A stretch of DNA of 64,000 nucleotides from Hufsiella ginkgonis. GTDB lineage: Bacteria > Bacteroidota > Bacteroidia > Sphingobacteriales > Sphingobacteriaceae. The notes beneath the pieces are model-generated. The model made no database searches. It worked only from the letters and a program-made list of their open reading frames with translations, and had not been told where the DNA came from. The stretch is taken from positions 1,116,001 through 1,180,000 of the forward strand of contig NZ_WVHS01000002.1 of assembly GCF_009834915.1 (NCBI RefSeq), read 5' to 3'. Shown piece by piece: positions 8,487-15,989 of this stretch. The translations under genes were made by a program, and so were the position numbers. The first letter of the stretch is position 1. Every line of letters begins with the position of its first letter.

Positions 8487-9902
8487 TTAAAACTCCCGGC
8501 CCGCATTCCACCCCTCCAAATAATCCGCTATCCTTCTCAGGAAGGAGCCGCCCAGCGCACCGTCGACCACGCGGTGGTCATAAGACAGCGAAAGATAGGT
8601 CATATGACGGATAGCGATCATATCACCGTCGGGGGTTTCTATTACCGCGGGCTTTTTCTTGATCACGCCGATGGCGAGGATAGCTACCTGGGGCTGGTTA
8701 ATGATGGGGGTGCCCATCACATTGCCAAAGGTACCCACATTGGTGATGGTAAAGGTACCGTCTTTTACTTCGTCGGGCTGCAGCTTATTGTTACGGGCGC
8801 GGTTGGCCAGGTCGTTCACGGTTTTGGTGAGGCCGACGAGGCTCAGGAAGTCCGCGTTCCTGATCACCGGGACGATCAGGTTACCCGAAGGCAGCGCAGT
8901 AGCCATACCGATGTTGATATCGCGTTTCCTGATGATCTTCGTGCCGTCTACCGACACGTTGATCATCGGCATATCCCTGATGGCTTTCGCTACCGCTTCG
9001 ATAAAGATGGGCGTAAACGTGATCTTCTGTCCCTCGCGTTTTTCAAAGCTGTTCTTCACGCGATCGCGCCATTTCACAATATTCGTTACGTCGGCCTCCA
9101 CGAACGAGGTTACGTGCGGCGAGGTTTGCTTGCTCATCACCATGTGGTCGGAGATGAGGCGGCGCATGCGGTCCATTTCGATGATCTCGATGTTGCCGGT
9201 TGCGGGCGGCGGCTGTTGGCTGCCGGCTGACGGCTTGTTTACACCTGTTTTAAGAGCTTCAGCTTCTTTTGACGGGGCTGGAGCAGGCTCTTCGGCTTTC
9301 GACGCTTCATTCAGGGCTCCGGGGCCCGCGGTTTCTGCGCCGGGTTTCCTGTTCTTTACATAGCCCAGGAGGTCTTCCTTGGTCAATCGTCCTTCAGAGC
9401 CGCTTCCGGTGATCTTTTCAAGCTCTTCGGGTGAAATACCTTCTTCGGCTGCAATACTTTTCACCAATGGTGAGTAAAACCTGCCGGACACCGTTGCGGG
9501 TGCTGCGGCAGTTGTTTCCCGTTTCCCGGGCTCGGGTTGCGCCTGACTGAGCATGTCCATGCCCGGAAAAATGTCCTCCAACGGGATTCCCGGTTCGACC
9601 GGTTCGACCGCGGGTGCATTTTCGCCCACCGTGTCTCCCCCGGCTGGTGTTGCTGCTGCTGCTGCCGTTTCTATCAGTGCGATCACGTCGCCTACCTGCA
9701 CCACCTCCTCTTCTTTATATAACTGGCTTATCAAACGACCGCTAACGGGAGAAGGCACTTCTGAATCTACCTTATCTGTGGCGATCTCCAATACCGCTTC
9801 GTCCTCGCTGATCATATCGCCGGGTTTCTTCAACCATTTGATCACGGTCGCTTCGGCAACGCTTTCGCCCATTTTTGGAAGTAGTAATTCAATTTGTGCC
9901 AT
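8487..9902 (-). CDS. Dihydrolipoamide acyltransferase, E2 of a 2-oxoacid dehydrogenase complex
   Basis: A 471-residue E2 core protein. The order is one lipoyl domain (1-78) with the modified lysine in IATDKVDSEV (K44), an Ala/Pro-rich linker, the peripheral-subunit-binding domain (142-178), a second Ala/Pro/Glu linker (~185-235), and the catalytic acyltransferase domain ending in SYDHRVVDGALGG, where His443 and Asp447 are the catalytic pair. It transfers acyl groups from E1-bound thiamine intermediates to CoA; whether the substrate is pyruvate, branched-chain oxoacid or oxoglutarate is not decided by the sequence, and no E1 or E3 gene lies beside it. The ATG is preceded by a CTAACCAAA-type leader (9910-9918). 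Confidence 0.92.
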   Translation of the reverse strand: MAQIELLLPKMGESVAEATVIKWLKKPGDMISEDEAVLEIATDKVDSEVPSPVSGRLISQLYKEEEVVQVGDVIALIETAAAAATPAGGDTVGENAPAVEPVEPGIPLEDIFPGMDMLSQAQPEPGKRETTAAAPATVSGRFYSPLVKSIAAEEGISPEELEKITGSGSEGRLTKEDLLGYVKNRKPGAETAGPGALNEASKAEEPAPAPSKEAEALKTGVNKPSAGSQQPPPATGNIEIIEMDRMRRLISDHMVMSKQTSPHVTSFVEADVTNIVKWRDRVKNSFEKREGQKITFTPIFIEAVAKAIRDMPMINVSVDGTKIIRKRDINIGMATALPSGNLIVPVIRNADFLSLVGLTKTVNDLANRARNNKLQPDEVKDGTFTITNVGTFGNVMGTPIINQPQVAILAIGVIKKKPAVIETPDGDMIAIRHMTYLSLSYDHRVVDGALGGSFLRRIADYLEGWNAGREF

Positions 9903-9955
9903 GGATGTGTTTGGTTAGAAAAAACAAAATTAATGATTTTTAGCCTCGCTAGCTA

Positions 9956-10582
9956 TTACTGTGGAATATATACCACGTATTTGGTATTAAAGTGTTCCTC
10001 TTTAAAGAAGTCGGAAACAGGGATCAGCGTTGCCTGCAGCCCGGATTCCAGGATCTCCTGCGAAAGGTCGCCGCCCTTCAGGTACAGGATGCCGTTTTGC
10101 AGGGTGTTGCGCGAATCCTTTAGGAACTTGCCCTTTATCCAGGGATAAAACTCCTTCAATTGTGTAACGGCCCGCGAAACAACGAAGTTGAACTTATCGT
10201 TGATCTGCTCAGCGCGGGCATGTGTTGCCACCAGGTTGCCCAGCCCCACGCCGCCTGCCACACCATTCACCACCTTGATCTTTTTGCCGATAGAATCTAC
10301 CAGGTGAAAGTTTGTCTCCGGGAAAAGAATAGCCAGCGGGATGCCCGGAAATCCGCCGCCGGTACCTACGTCGAGCACCTTCTCGCCCGGCAGGAAACTG
10401 ATCACTTTGGCGATGGCCAGCGAATGAAGAATATGGTGCAGGTACAGGCTGTCGATATCTTTACGCGATACCACGTTAATCTGGGCGTTCCAGTGACGGT
10501 AGTGCGCATTTAACTCGGTAAACTGGTCCTTTTGATGGGTAGTAAGGTCAGGGAAATAAGAATAGATGAGATCAGTGGTCAC
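9956..10582 (-). CDS. rsmG: 16S rRNA (guanine527-N7)-methyltransferase RsmG
   Basis: A 208-residue SAM-dependent methyltransferase of the GidB/RsmG family, full length. The SAM-binding glycine loop VLDVGTGGGFPGIPLA is at 69-84, after the family-specific helical N-terminus with HYRHWNAQINVVSRKD and LYLHHILHSLAIAK. A downstream VATHARAEQ and VSRAVTQL match motifs around the substrate pocket. It methylates N7 of G527 in 16S rRNA. The start codon is GTG and shares GTGA with the stop of the upstream sigma-factor gene, so the two are translationally coupled. Confidence 0.95.
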   Translation of the reverse strand: MTTDLIYSYFPDLTTHQKDQFTELNAHYRHWNAQINVVSRKDIDSLYLHHILHSLAIAKVISFLPGEKVLDVGTGGGFPGIPLAILFPETNFHLVDSIGKKIKVVNGVAGGVGLGNLVATHARAEQINDKFNFVVSRAVTQLKEFYPWIKGKFLKDSRNTLQNGILYLKGGDLSQEILESGLQATLIPVSDFFKEEHFNTKYVVYIPQ

Positions 10583-11184
10583 AGCTCAATTTTTCGTTTT
10601 CGGTCCATAATATGATACAGCAGGCTGCGTGCCCTGAAAAGCTGCGCCTTAATGGTGCCCAGCGGCAGGTCGAGCTGCCGGGCGATCTCCTCGTACGAAA
10701 GTTCGTTATAATAACGCAGGACGATCAGGTTACGGTAGCGCTGCGGCAGGTTGTCTACGATCATTTTGAGCTGCTTGCTTTGCTGCTTGCGGATGGAGCT
10801 TTCTTCGGGATTCAGTGAGTCTGATTTGATCTGCAGCGGACGATCGTCGCCGTCATCGTCCACCATCGTGTTCAATGAAACCACGTTCAGCTTTTTCTTC
10901 CTGATAAAGTCGATGCAGCTATTGGTGGCGATGCGGAACAGCCAGGTGCTGAAGGCGAAGTCGGGTTTATATTTATCGAGGTTTTCGAAGGCCTTTCCGA
11001 AAGTTTCTACCGCCAGGTCCATGGCATCGTCTTTATTATTCAGCATTTTGAGCGCCATGAAGTAAATGGCGTCCTTGTAGCGCTGCATCAGCTCGGCATA
11101 CGCCCGCTGATCGCCTTCTTTGGCACGCAGTACGAGGTTAAAATCATTTTTCGCATTCTCTGAAAAATTCGGATTTATTTCCAT
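10579..11184 (-). CDS. ECF-type RNA polymerase sigma factor
   Basis: A 201-residue sigma factor with region 2 at ~20-95 (QRYKDAIYFMALKML, then FSTWLFRIATNSCIDFIRKK, the -10 recognition helix) and region 4 at ~135-190 (LPQRYRNLIVLRYYNELSYEE, then LPLGTIKAQLFRARS, the -35 recognition helix). Regions 1 and 3 are absent, as in ECF sigmas. No anti-sigma factor is encoded next to it; it sits between a glycosyltransferase and rsmG in one operon. That arrangement (constitutive-looking operon, no FecR or zinc-ribbon anti-sigma) suggests a general stress or housekeeping role rather than TonB-linked signalling; this is inference. Confidence 0.92.
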   Translation of the reverse strand: MEINPNFSENAKNDFNLVLRAKEGDQRAYAELMQRYKDAIYFMALKMLNNKDDAMDLAVETFGKAFENLDKYKPDFAFSTWLFRIATNSCIDFIRKKKLNVVSLNTMVDDDGDDRPLQIKSDSLNPEESSIRKQQSKQLKMIVDNLPQRYRNLIVLRYYNELSYEEIARQLDLPLGTIKAQLFRARSLLYHIMDRKRKIEL

Positions 11185-12290
11185 TGAATTTTCTTCTTAA
11201 ATAGGGATATGAAAGTGAGCGCGAATAGATAAAAATAATAAATTAAATCAAATAATGGCAACCACCAGGCCAGGTCGCTGTATCTCAGCTTTTTAAATAC
11301 CGGGAGATATACCCATAACTGCGCCAGCAAGCGCACGGCGTATACCGGGAGCAGAACCCACCATTGTGCTTTCAGCACGATCAGGCAGGCCAGCGAAACA
11401 TAGAACAGCAAACCGGAAGCCGCCTGTGCAGCCAGGATGCGTTTATGCTCACGCCGGTAAGCACCGCCAGCGCCCTGGTGCCTGATCTTCTGGCGCATCA
11501 GCGCGCTGAATGAATGCTTAGGTTCGCTCCAAGTATGCGCATCCGGGCTGATCTCGATCACTGTATTAAGCCCGTTTGCGTGCTGGTTCACAAAAAGATC
11601 GTCGTCGCCCGACTGGATATGCATATGCGATGCAAAGCCTTTCCCTTTAAAGAACAGCGATTTGGTATAAGCGAGGTTACGGCCCACTCCCATATAAGGA
11701 TTACCGGCCAGCGAAAACGACAGGTAATTCATGGCTGTATACCAGGTTTCGAAACGGATCAGCCTGTTCAGAAAACCACCCTCGGCCATGTACGGCGAGT
11801 AGCCCAGCACGATACTTTCCCCATGGCGAAACTTCGAAGCCATCAGCGCGATCCAGTTGGGCGATGCCGGCTTGCAATCGGCATCCGTAAACAGTAAATG
11901 GTCGTACCGGGCCGCTTTAATGCCCAGCGTTACCGCGAATTTCTTACCATGCTTATAGCGTTTGTGCTCGTCAATGGTTACCACGCGCAGCTGCGGGTAC
12001 CGCTCAGTGAACGCTTTTAAGGTCATTTCCGACTCGTCGGATGAGCAATCATTCACCACCACCACTTCAAAATCGTCATACCGCTGCTCCAGCACCAGGG
12101 GCAGGTTTGCCTGCAGGTTGGCATCCTCGTTACGGGCGCAAATAATCACCGAAACCGGCAGCACCGATTCGAACAGCGGCTCCGCAGGAGCTTTAGCACG
12201 CAGTTTCTGGTGGATCACCAGGATAAAATATAATTGCACCAGGAAGGTTACCTGGAAGAGAATGAAGATGGCAATGAGAAGGTAATCCAA
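11175..12290 (-). CDS. Membrane-bound family 2 glycosyltransferase
   Basis: A 371-residue GT-A enzyme. One N-terminal membrane helix (3-22) is followed by the catalytic domain: VSVIICARNED (donor binding), EVVVVNDCSSDES, the metal-binding LLFTDADCKPAS, an acceptor Asp in SGDDDLF, and QKIRHQGAGG, equivalent to the QxxRW motif of processive GT2 enzymes. Three C-terminal membrane helices follow (~285-360). It probably adds sugars to a lipid or extracellular polysaccharide on the cytoplasmic face of the inner membrane. The start is TTG. The gene overlaps the sigma-factor start by 10 bases, so glycosyltransferase, sigma factor and rsmG form one minus-strand operon. Confidence 0.88.
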   Translation of the reverse strand: MDYLLIAIFILFQVTFLVQLYFILVIHQKLRAKAPAEPLFESVLPVSVIICARNEDANLQANLPLVLEQRYDDFEVVVVNDCSSDESEMTLKAFTERYPQLRVVTIDEHKRYKHGKKFAVTLGIKAARYDHLLFTDADCKPASPNWIALMASKFRHGESIVLGYSPYMAEGGFLNRLIRFETWYTAMNYLSFSLAGNPYMGVGRNLAYTKSLFFKGKGFASHMHIQSGDDDLFVNQHANGLNTVIEISPDAHTWSEPKHSFSALMRQKIRHQGAGGAYRREHKRILAAQAASGLLFYVSLACLIVLKAQWWVLLPVYAVRLLAQLWVYLPVFKKLRYSDLAWWLPLFDLIYYFYLFALTFISLFKKKIQWK

Positions 12291-12310
12291 AATGTCTTAT
12301 CCGGCTATCA

Positions 12311-12394
12311 GCTGTCAGCTATCAGCTACCAGCCCTGTTGTGTTTACTGATCGGGATCGTTACGTTAACCAGCTGGCAGCTGACCGCTGACAGC
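12311..12394. repeat. Long imperfect inverted repeat (BIME/REP-like)
   Basis: Two 23-base arms, 12311-12333 and 12372-12394, are inverted copies of each other with three mismatches and a 38-base spacer. The arms are built from the unit TCAGCT (for example CAGCTATCAGCTACCAGC). The element lies in the 235-base gap between the divergent glycosyltransferase and tgt genes. It looks like a bacterial interspersed mosaic element; there is no T-run for a terminator and neither gene would need one here. Confidence 0.65.
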
Positions 12395-12525
12395 GCTTAA
12401 CTATCAATGGGCAGCAGCTAGCTGCAAAAAAACAAAGTTGGCATTTTTAACCCGACCGTACGCATGAATGTTGATAAAAAATTGAGCACGGCGCCGCTGG
12501 TTATTTTCTTATTTTTGCGCACCAG

Positions 12526-13656
12526 ATGAAATTTAGTTTACATTCTTCAGATAAGTTCTCGAAGGCACGTGCAGGCGAGATCGTTACCGCACACGGAACC
12601 ATACAAACGCCTATCTTTATGCCGGTCGGCACCGCAGGATCGGTAAAAGCGGTACATCAGCGCGAACTGAAGGATGATATTGAGGCCCGGATCATCTTAG
12701 GAAATACCTATCATTTATATTTACGCCCGGGGCTCGATACCCTTGAGCAGGCGGGCGGTCTGCATAAATTTAACGGCTGGCAAGGGCCCATCCTTACCGA
12801 CAGCGGCGGCTACCAGGTGTATTCCCTCACCGACGTGCGCAAGATCAAAGAGGAAGGGGTTACTTTCAGGTCGCATATAGACGGGTCCAAACACCTGTTC
12901 ACGCCCGAATATGTAATGGATATCCAGCGCGTCATCGGTGCCGACATCGTTATGGCGTTCGACGAGTGCACCCCCTACCCGTGCGAATACGGGTACGCCC
13001 GGAAGTCGATGGAAATGACGCACCGCTGGCTGAAACGCTGCTGCGACAGGTTCGACGAAACCACGCCAAAATACGGTTACGACCAGGCGCTGTTTCCCAT
13101 CGTACAGGGCTCCACGTACAAGGACCTCCGGATAAAATCGGCCGAAACCATCGCCTCCTTCGGGCGCGAAGGGAATGCCATCGGTGGTCTTTCGGTAGGT
13201 GAACCTGCCGAGGAAATGTACGCCATGACCGAGCTGGTTTGCGGCATCTTACCCGAATCCAAACCCCGTTACCTGATGGGGGTAGGAACACCGGTGAATA
13301 TTCTCGAAAATATCGCCCTCGGCATCGATATGTTCGACTGTGTAATGCCCACACGCAACGCCCGTAACGGCATGCTCTTCACCCGGGACGGGATCATCAA
13401 CATCCGCAACGAAAAATGGAAGAACGATTTCAGCCCCGTCGATGCCGAAAGCGACCTCTTCGCCGATCTCGCCTATTCCAAATCCTACCTGCGCCACCTC
13501 ATCCATTCAAAAGAGATTTTAGGCGCCCAAATCGCTACCTTGCACAACCTGCATTTTTATTTGTGGCTGGTCCGCGAGGCGCGAGAACGGATCATTGACG
13601 GCACGTTTTATGAATGGAAACAGAAAATGGTAGTGACGCTCGCGCAAAGATTGTAG
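12526..13656 (+). CDS. tgt: Queuine tRNA-guanine transglycosylase
   Basis: A 376-residue (beta/alpha)8 enzyme that exchanges guanine-34 for preQ1 in GUN tRNAs. Seen are DSGGYQVYSL, VMAFDECTPYPCEYGYARKSM (catalytic region), GGLSVGEP (substrate base binding) and the nucleophile Asp in MFDCVMPTRNARNG. The zinc-binding CxCxxC of the classical enzyme is missing: the corresponding stretch reads SPVDAESDLFADLAYSKSY before the conserved YLRHL and TLHNLHFYL. I believe this loss is shared by many Bacteroidota Tgt proteins, so it is not a sign of decay. It starts a likely operon with the permease and EamA genes, though a 142-base gap follows. Confidence 0.94.
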   Translation: MKFSLHSSDKFSKARAGEIVTAHGTIQTPIFMPVGTAGSVKAVHQRELKDDIEARIILGNTYHLYLRPGLDTLEQAGGLHKFNGWQGPILTDSGGYQVYSLTDVRKIKEEGVTFRSHIDGSKHLFTPEYVMDIQRVIGADIVMAFDECTPYPCEYGYARKSMEMTHRWLKRCCDRFDETTPKYGYDQALFPIVQGSTYKDLRIKSAETIASFGREGNAIGGLSVGEPAEEMYAMTELVCGILPESKPRYLMGVGTPVNILENIALGIDMFDCVMPTRNARNGMLFTRDGIINIRNEKWKNDFSPVDAESDLFADLAYSKSYLRHLIHSKEILGAQIATLHNLHFYLWLVREARERIIDGTFYEWKQKMVVTLAQRL

Positions 13657-13798
13657 GAGGTTGAACGATAAAGGTTGGGCGTGCCGCCAAAATACGTAAC
13701 AGCCTGTGCGTAAAAACATGTAACGATAAACATAAATAACCAGGAAACCCGTTAGTTAACCTAACCAGGCGTAAAACGTCGAACCATACCGCAACAAC

Positions 13799-14878
13799 AT
13801 GATCCGCATCATCGACTGGTACATCATCAAAAAATACCTCGGTACCTTCGCATTCACTATGGCGATATTTACCGTGGTGATCGTGATATTTGACGTTTCG
13901 GAGAAGCTCGACGATTTCCTGAAACACCACGCGCCGCTCTCGAGCATCGTAACACAGTACTACGCAGGCCTGATCCCGTTTTACCTGAACATGCTCTCGC
14001 CGCTGATCAACTTTATCGCGGTGATCTTTTTTACCGCGAAAATGGCCGACCAGACGGAGATCGTCCCCATCCTGAGCAGCGGCGTTACCTTTAACCGGTT
14101 CCTCTACCCTTATTTTATATCGTCGCTGGTGATCTTCCTGGTAACCTTATTTTTCAATATCTACGTGATACCCAGGACCAATCGCTGGAAGGTCGATTTC
14201 GAAAATGTATATATCAATCCCAACCCCGATAATACCAAGCGGGAAACACATATGCAGCTCGATAAAAACACCTATGTGTATGTTGAAAGTTTCGACAATA
14301 ACCGCAAAGTAGGCTACCGCTTTACCATGGAGAAGTTTAAGGGCGACGAGATGAAGGAACGGTTAATGGCCGACCAGGTGGCCTGGGATTCGCTGAAACA
14401 TGTGTGGAAGCTCTCTACATACACCATACGAAAAATAGACGGCCTGCACGAAAAGATGAGCAACGGCGCCGCTAAAGACACCGTGCTGGACATGCGCCCG
14501 GGCGATTTCGAAGCCTATGATAACATCTTCCAGGCGATGACCATGAAGGAGCTGAACGACCGGATGAACAAGGAAAAGCTGCGCGGCACCGGCCTGATGG
14601 TAAATATGGAGCTGGAGAAATATAAGCGTTTTGTGTACCCGCTGTCGGCATTCGTACTCACGCTGATGGGCGTGGCGCTTTCTTCCCGCAAGGTAAGAGG
14701 CGGGATCGGGCTGCCGCTGGGCATCGGGATCTTCCTTAGCTTTGCCTACATCCTGTCTATCCAGTTCACCACGATGTTCTCGCTCAAAGGCGGGCTGTCG
14801 CCGTTGATCGCCGTATTCATCCCTAACATCCTGTTCGGTGCTTTAGGCACGTACCTCATCAAGCAGGCGCCCAAATGA
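13799..14878 (+). CDS. LptF/LptG-family (YjgP/YjgQ) lipopolysaccharide export permease
   Basis: A 359-residue membrane protein with helices at ~15-35 and ~55-75 plus ~100-122, a periplasmic beta-jellyroll domain (~125-265, containing the PRTNRWKVDFENVYINP stretch), and three C-terminal helices (~280-355). This 3+3 layout with a central periplasmic domain is that of LptF and LptG, which with LptB2 extract LPS from the inner membrane. Which of the two it is cannot be settled. The ATGA at 14875 overlaps the next gene. The N-terminus MIRIIDWYIIKKYL is typical of the family. Confidence 0.9.
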   Translation: MIRIIDWYIIKKYLGTFAFTMAIFTVVIVIFDVSEKLDDFLKHHAPLSSIVTQYYAGLIPFYLNMLSPLINFIAVIFFTAKMADQTEIVPILSSGVTFNRFLYPYFISSLVIFLVTLFFNIYVIPRTNRWKVDFENVYINPNPDNTKRETHMQLDKNTYVYVESFDNNRKVGYRFTMEKFKGDEMKERLMADQVAWDSLKHVWKLSTYTIRKIDGLHEKMSNGAAKDTVLDMRPGDFEAYDNIFQAMTMKELNDRMNKEKLRGTGLMVNMELEKYKRFVYPLSAFVLTLMGVALSSRKVRGGIGLPLGIGIFLSFAYILSIQFTTMFSLKGGLSPLIAVFIPNILFGALGTYLIKQAPK

Positions 14879-15768
14879 CCAATAAGCAGATTAAAACAGA
14901 CCTGCTTATCCTGCACATTACAGTACTGGTATGGGGCTTTACCGGTGTGCTGGGAGCGCTCATATCCGTTTCAGCGGCGCACCTTGTCTGGTATCGCGTA
15001 CTGATCGCTTTCGTTACCCTGTTCGTCTATTTTAAGTGGAAGAAAACCGATATCCGGGTTTCCCGCGAAGTGTTCTTCAAGCTGTTCTTTACCGGAGCCG
15101 TCGTGGGGCTGCACTGGATCCTTTTTTTCCAGGCCATCAAGTCGTCCACGGTATCGGTAACGCTGGTGTGCCTGTCCAGCATCACCCTGTTTACGGCTAT
15201 TTTCGAGCCCATCATTAACCGTAAGAAGATCTCGCCGCTGGAGATTTTCACCGGGCTGATGATCATAGCCGGGATCTGTCTCATCTTTACTTTCGAGTCG
15301 CAATACACCACCGGAATTATCTGCGGCCTGGCCAGCGCGGTTTGTGCCAGCCTGTTCTCCATCATCAACTCCAGGCAGGTGCAAAACCGCCCGGCGCCCA
15401 TCATCGGGTTCTATGAATTATTTGGCGCATGGATATGGATTTCATTGTACCTGGCGGTCTCCGGAAATTTTAACCAGGAGATGCGGCTGCGTCTTTCGGA
15501 CCTCTTTTACCTGCTTATTCTGGGCATCCTGTGCACTTCCGTCGCATACGTGGCGGGCGTTTCTGTGATGAAGTTTTTGTCGGCTTTCCGGGTAGCCCTC
15601 ATCACCAATTTAGAGCCGGTATACGGCATCATACTGGCCTTTCTTTTCTTCGGAAAAAGAGAGCAGATGACCGCCGGCTTTTATGGCGGATCGGTGATGA
15701 TCCTGGGCGCCATATTCCTCTACCCGGTAGTGAAAAATAAGATGGGAAGAGGAAGGGCGGGTAGGTGA
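14875..15768 (+). CDS. EamA-family (DMT superfamily) transporter
   Basis: A 297-residue inner-membrane protein with ten predicted hydrophobic helices arranged as two EamA repeats of about 140 residues each. The first repeat contains the family-typical VLVWGFTGVLGALI and LHWILFFQAIKSSTVS; the second contains ICGLASAVCASLFSIINS and the terminal ITNLEPVYGIILAFLFFG. It belongs to drug/metabolite exporters, with unknown substrate. It overlaps the LptF/G gene by four bases (ATGA) and is therefore co-translated, which may reflect operon convenience rather than a joint role. Confidence 0.88.
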   Translation: MTNKQIKTDLLILHITVLVWGFTGVLGALISVSAAHLVWYRVLIAFVTLFVYFKWKKTDIRVSREVFFKLFFTGAVVGLHWILFFQAIKSSTVSVTLVCLSSITLFTAIFEPIINRKKISPLEIFTGLMIIAGICLIFTFESQYTTGIICGLASAVCASLFSIINSRQVQNRPAPIIGFYELFGAWIWISLYLAVSGNFNQEMRLRLSDLFYLLILGILCTSVAYVAGVSVMKFLSAFRVALITNLEPVYGIILAFLFFGKREQMTAGFYGGSVMILGAIFLYPVVKNKMGRGRAGR

Positions 15769-15989
15769 GGAACCGCCAAACGTCAACGTATACCTTCCGG
15801 CATAAAACTTTTTTCCTACATTTATTCCAGTAAGTTACGGCTTATTTTTAATAATTACCTGTACTTCACACGAATTAAAATATATTAATATGATGCTGTA
15901 AACCAGTGGATTATTTAATATCAATACAAGTGTAGATTCAAGTAATGAAGCGCCAGGAGACCGATTAGTACTATATTTTTTAGCATTCC

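Noticed and set aside
8574-9363. Two long plus-strand frames (218 and 234 codons) opposite the E2 gene
   Set aside because: Both are fully antisense to clear lipoyl, linker and catalytic domains of E2 and have Arg/Pro-rich composition typical of shadows.
12490-12526. TATTTTTG as the -7 box of the tgt promoter
   Set aside because: The box fits TAnnTTTG but there is no TTG at a proper distance, and it would start transcription almost at the ATG.
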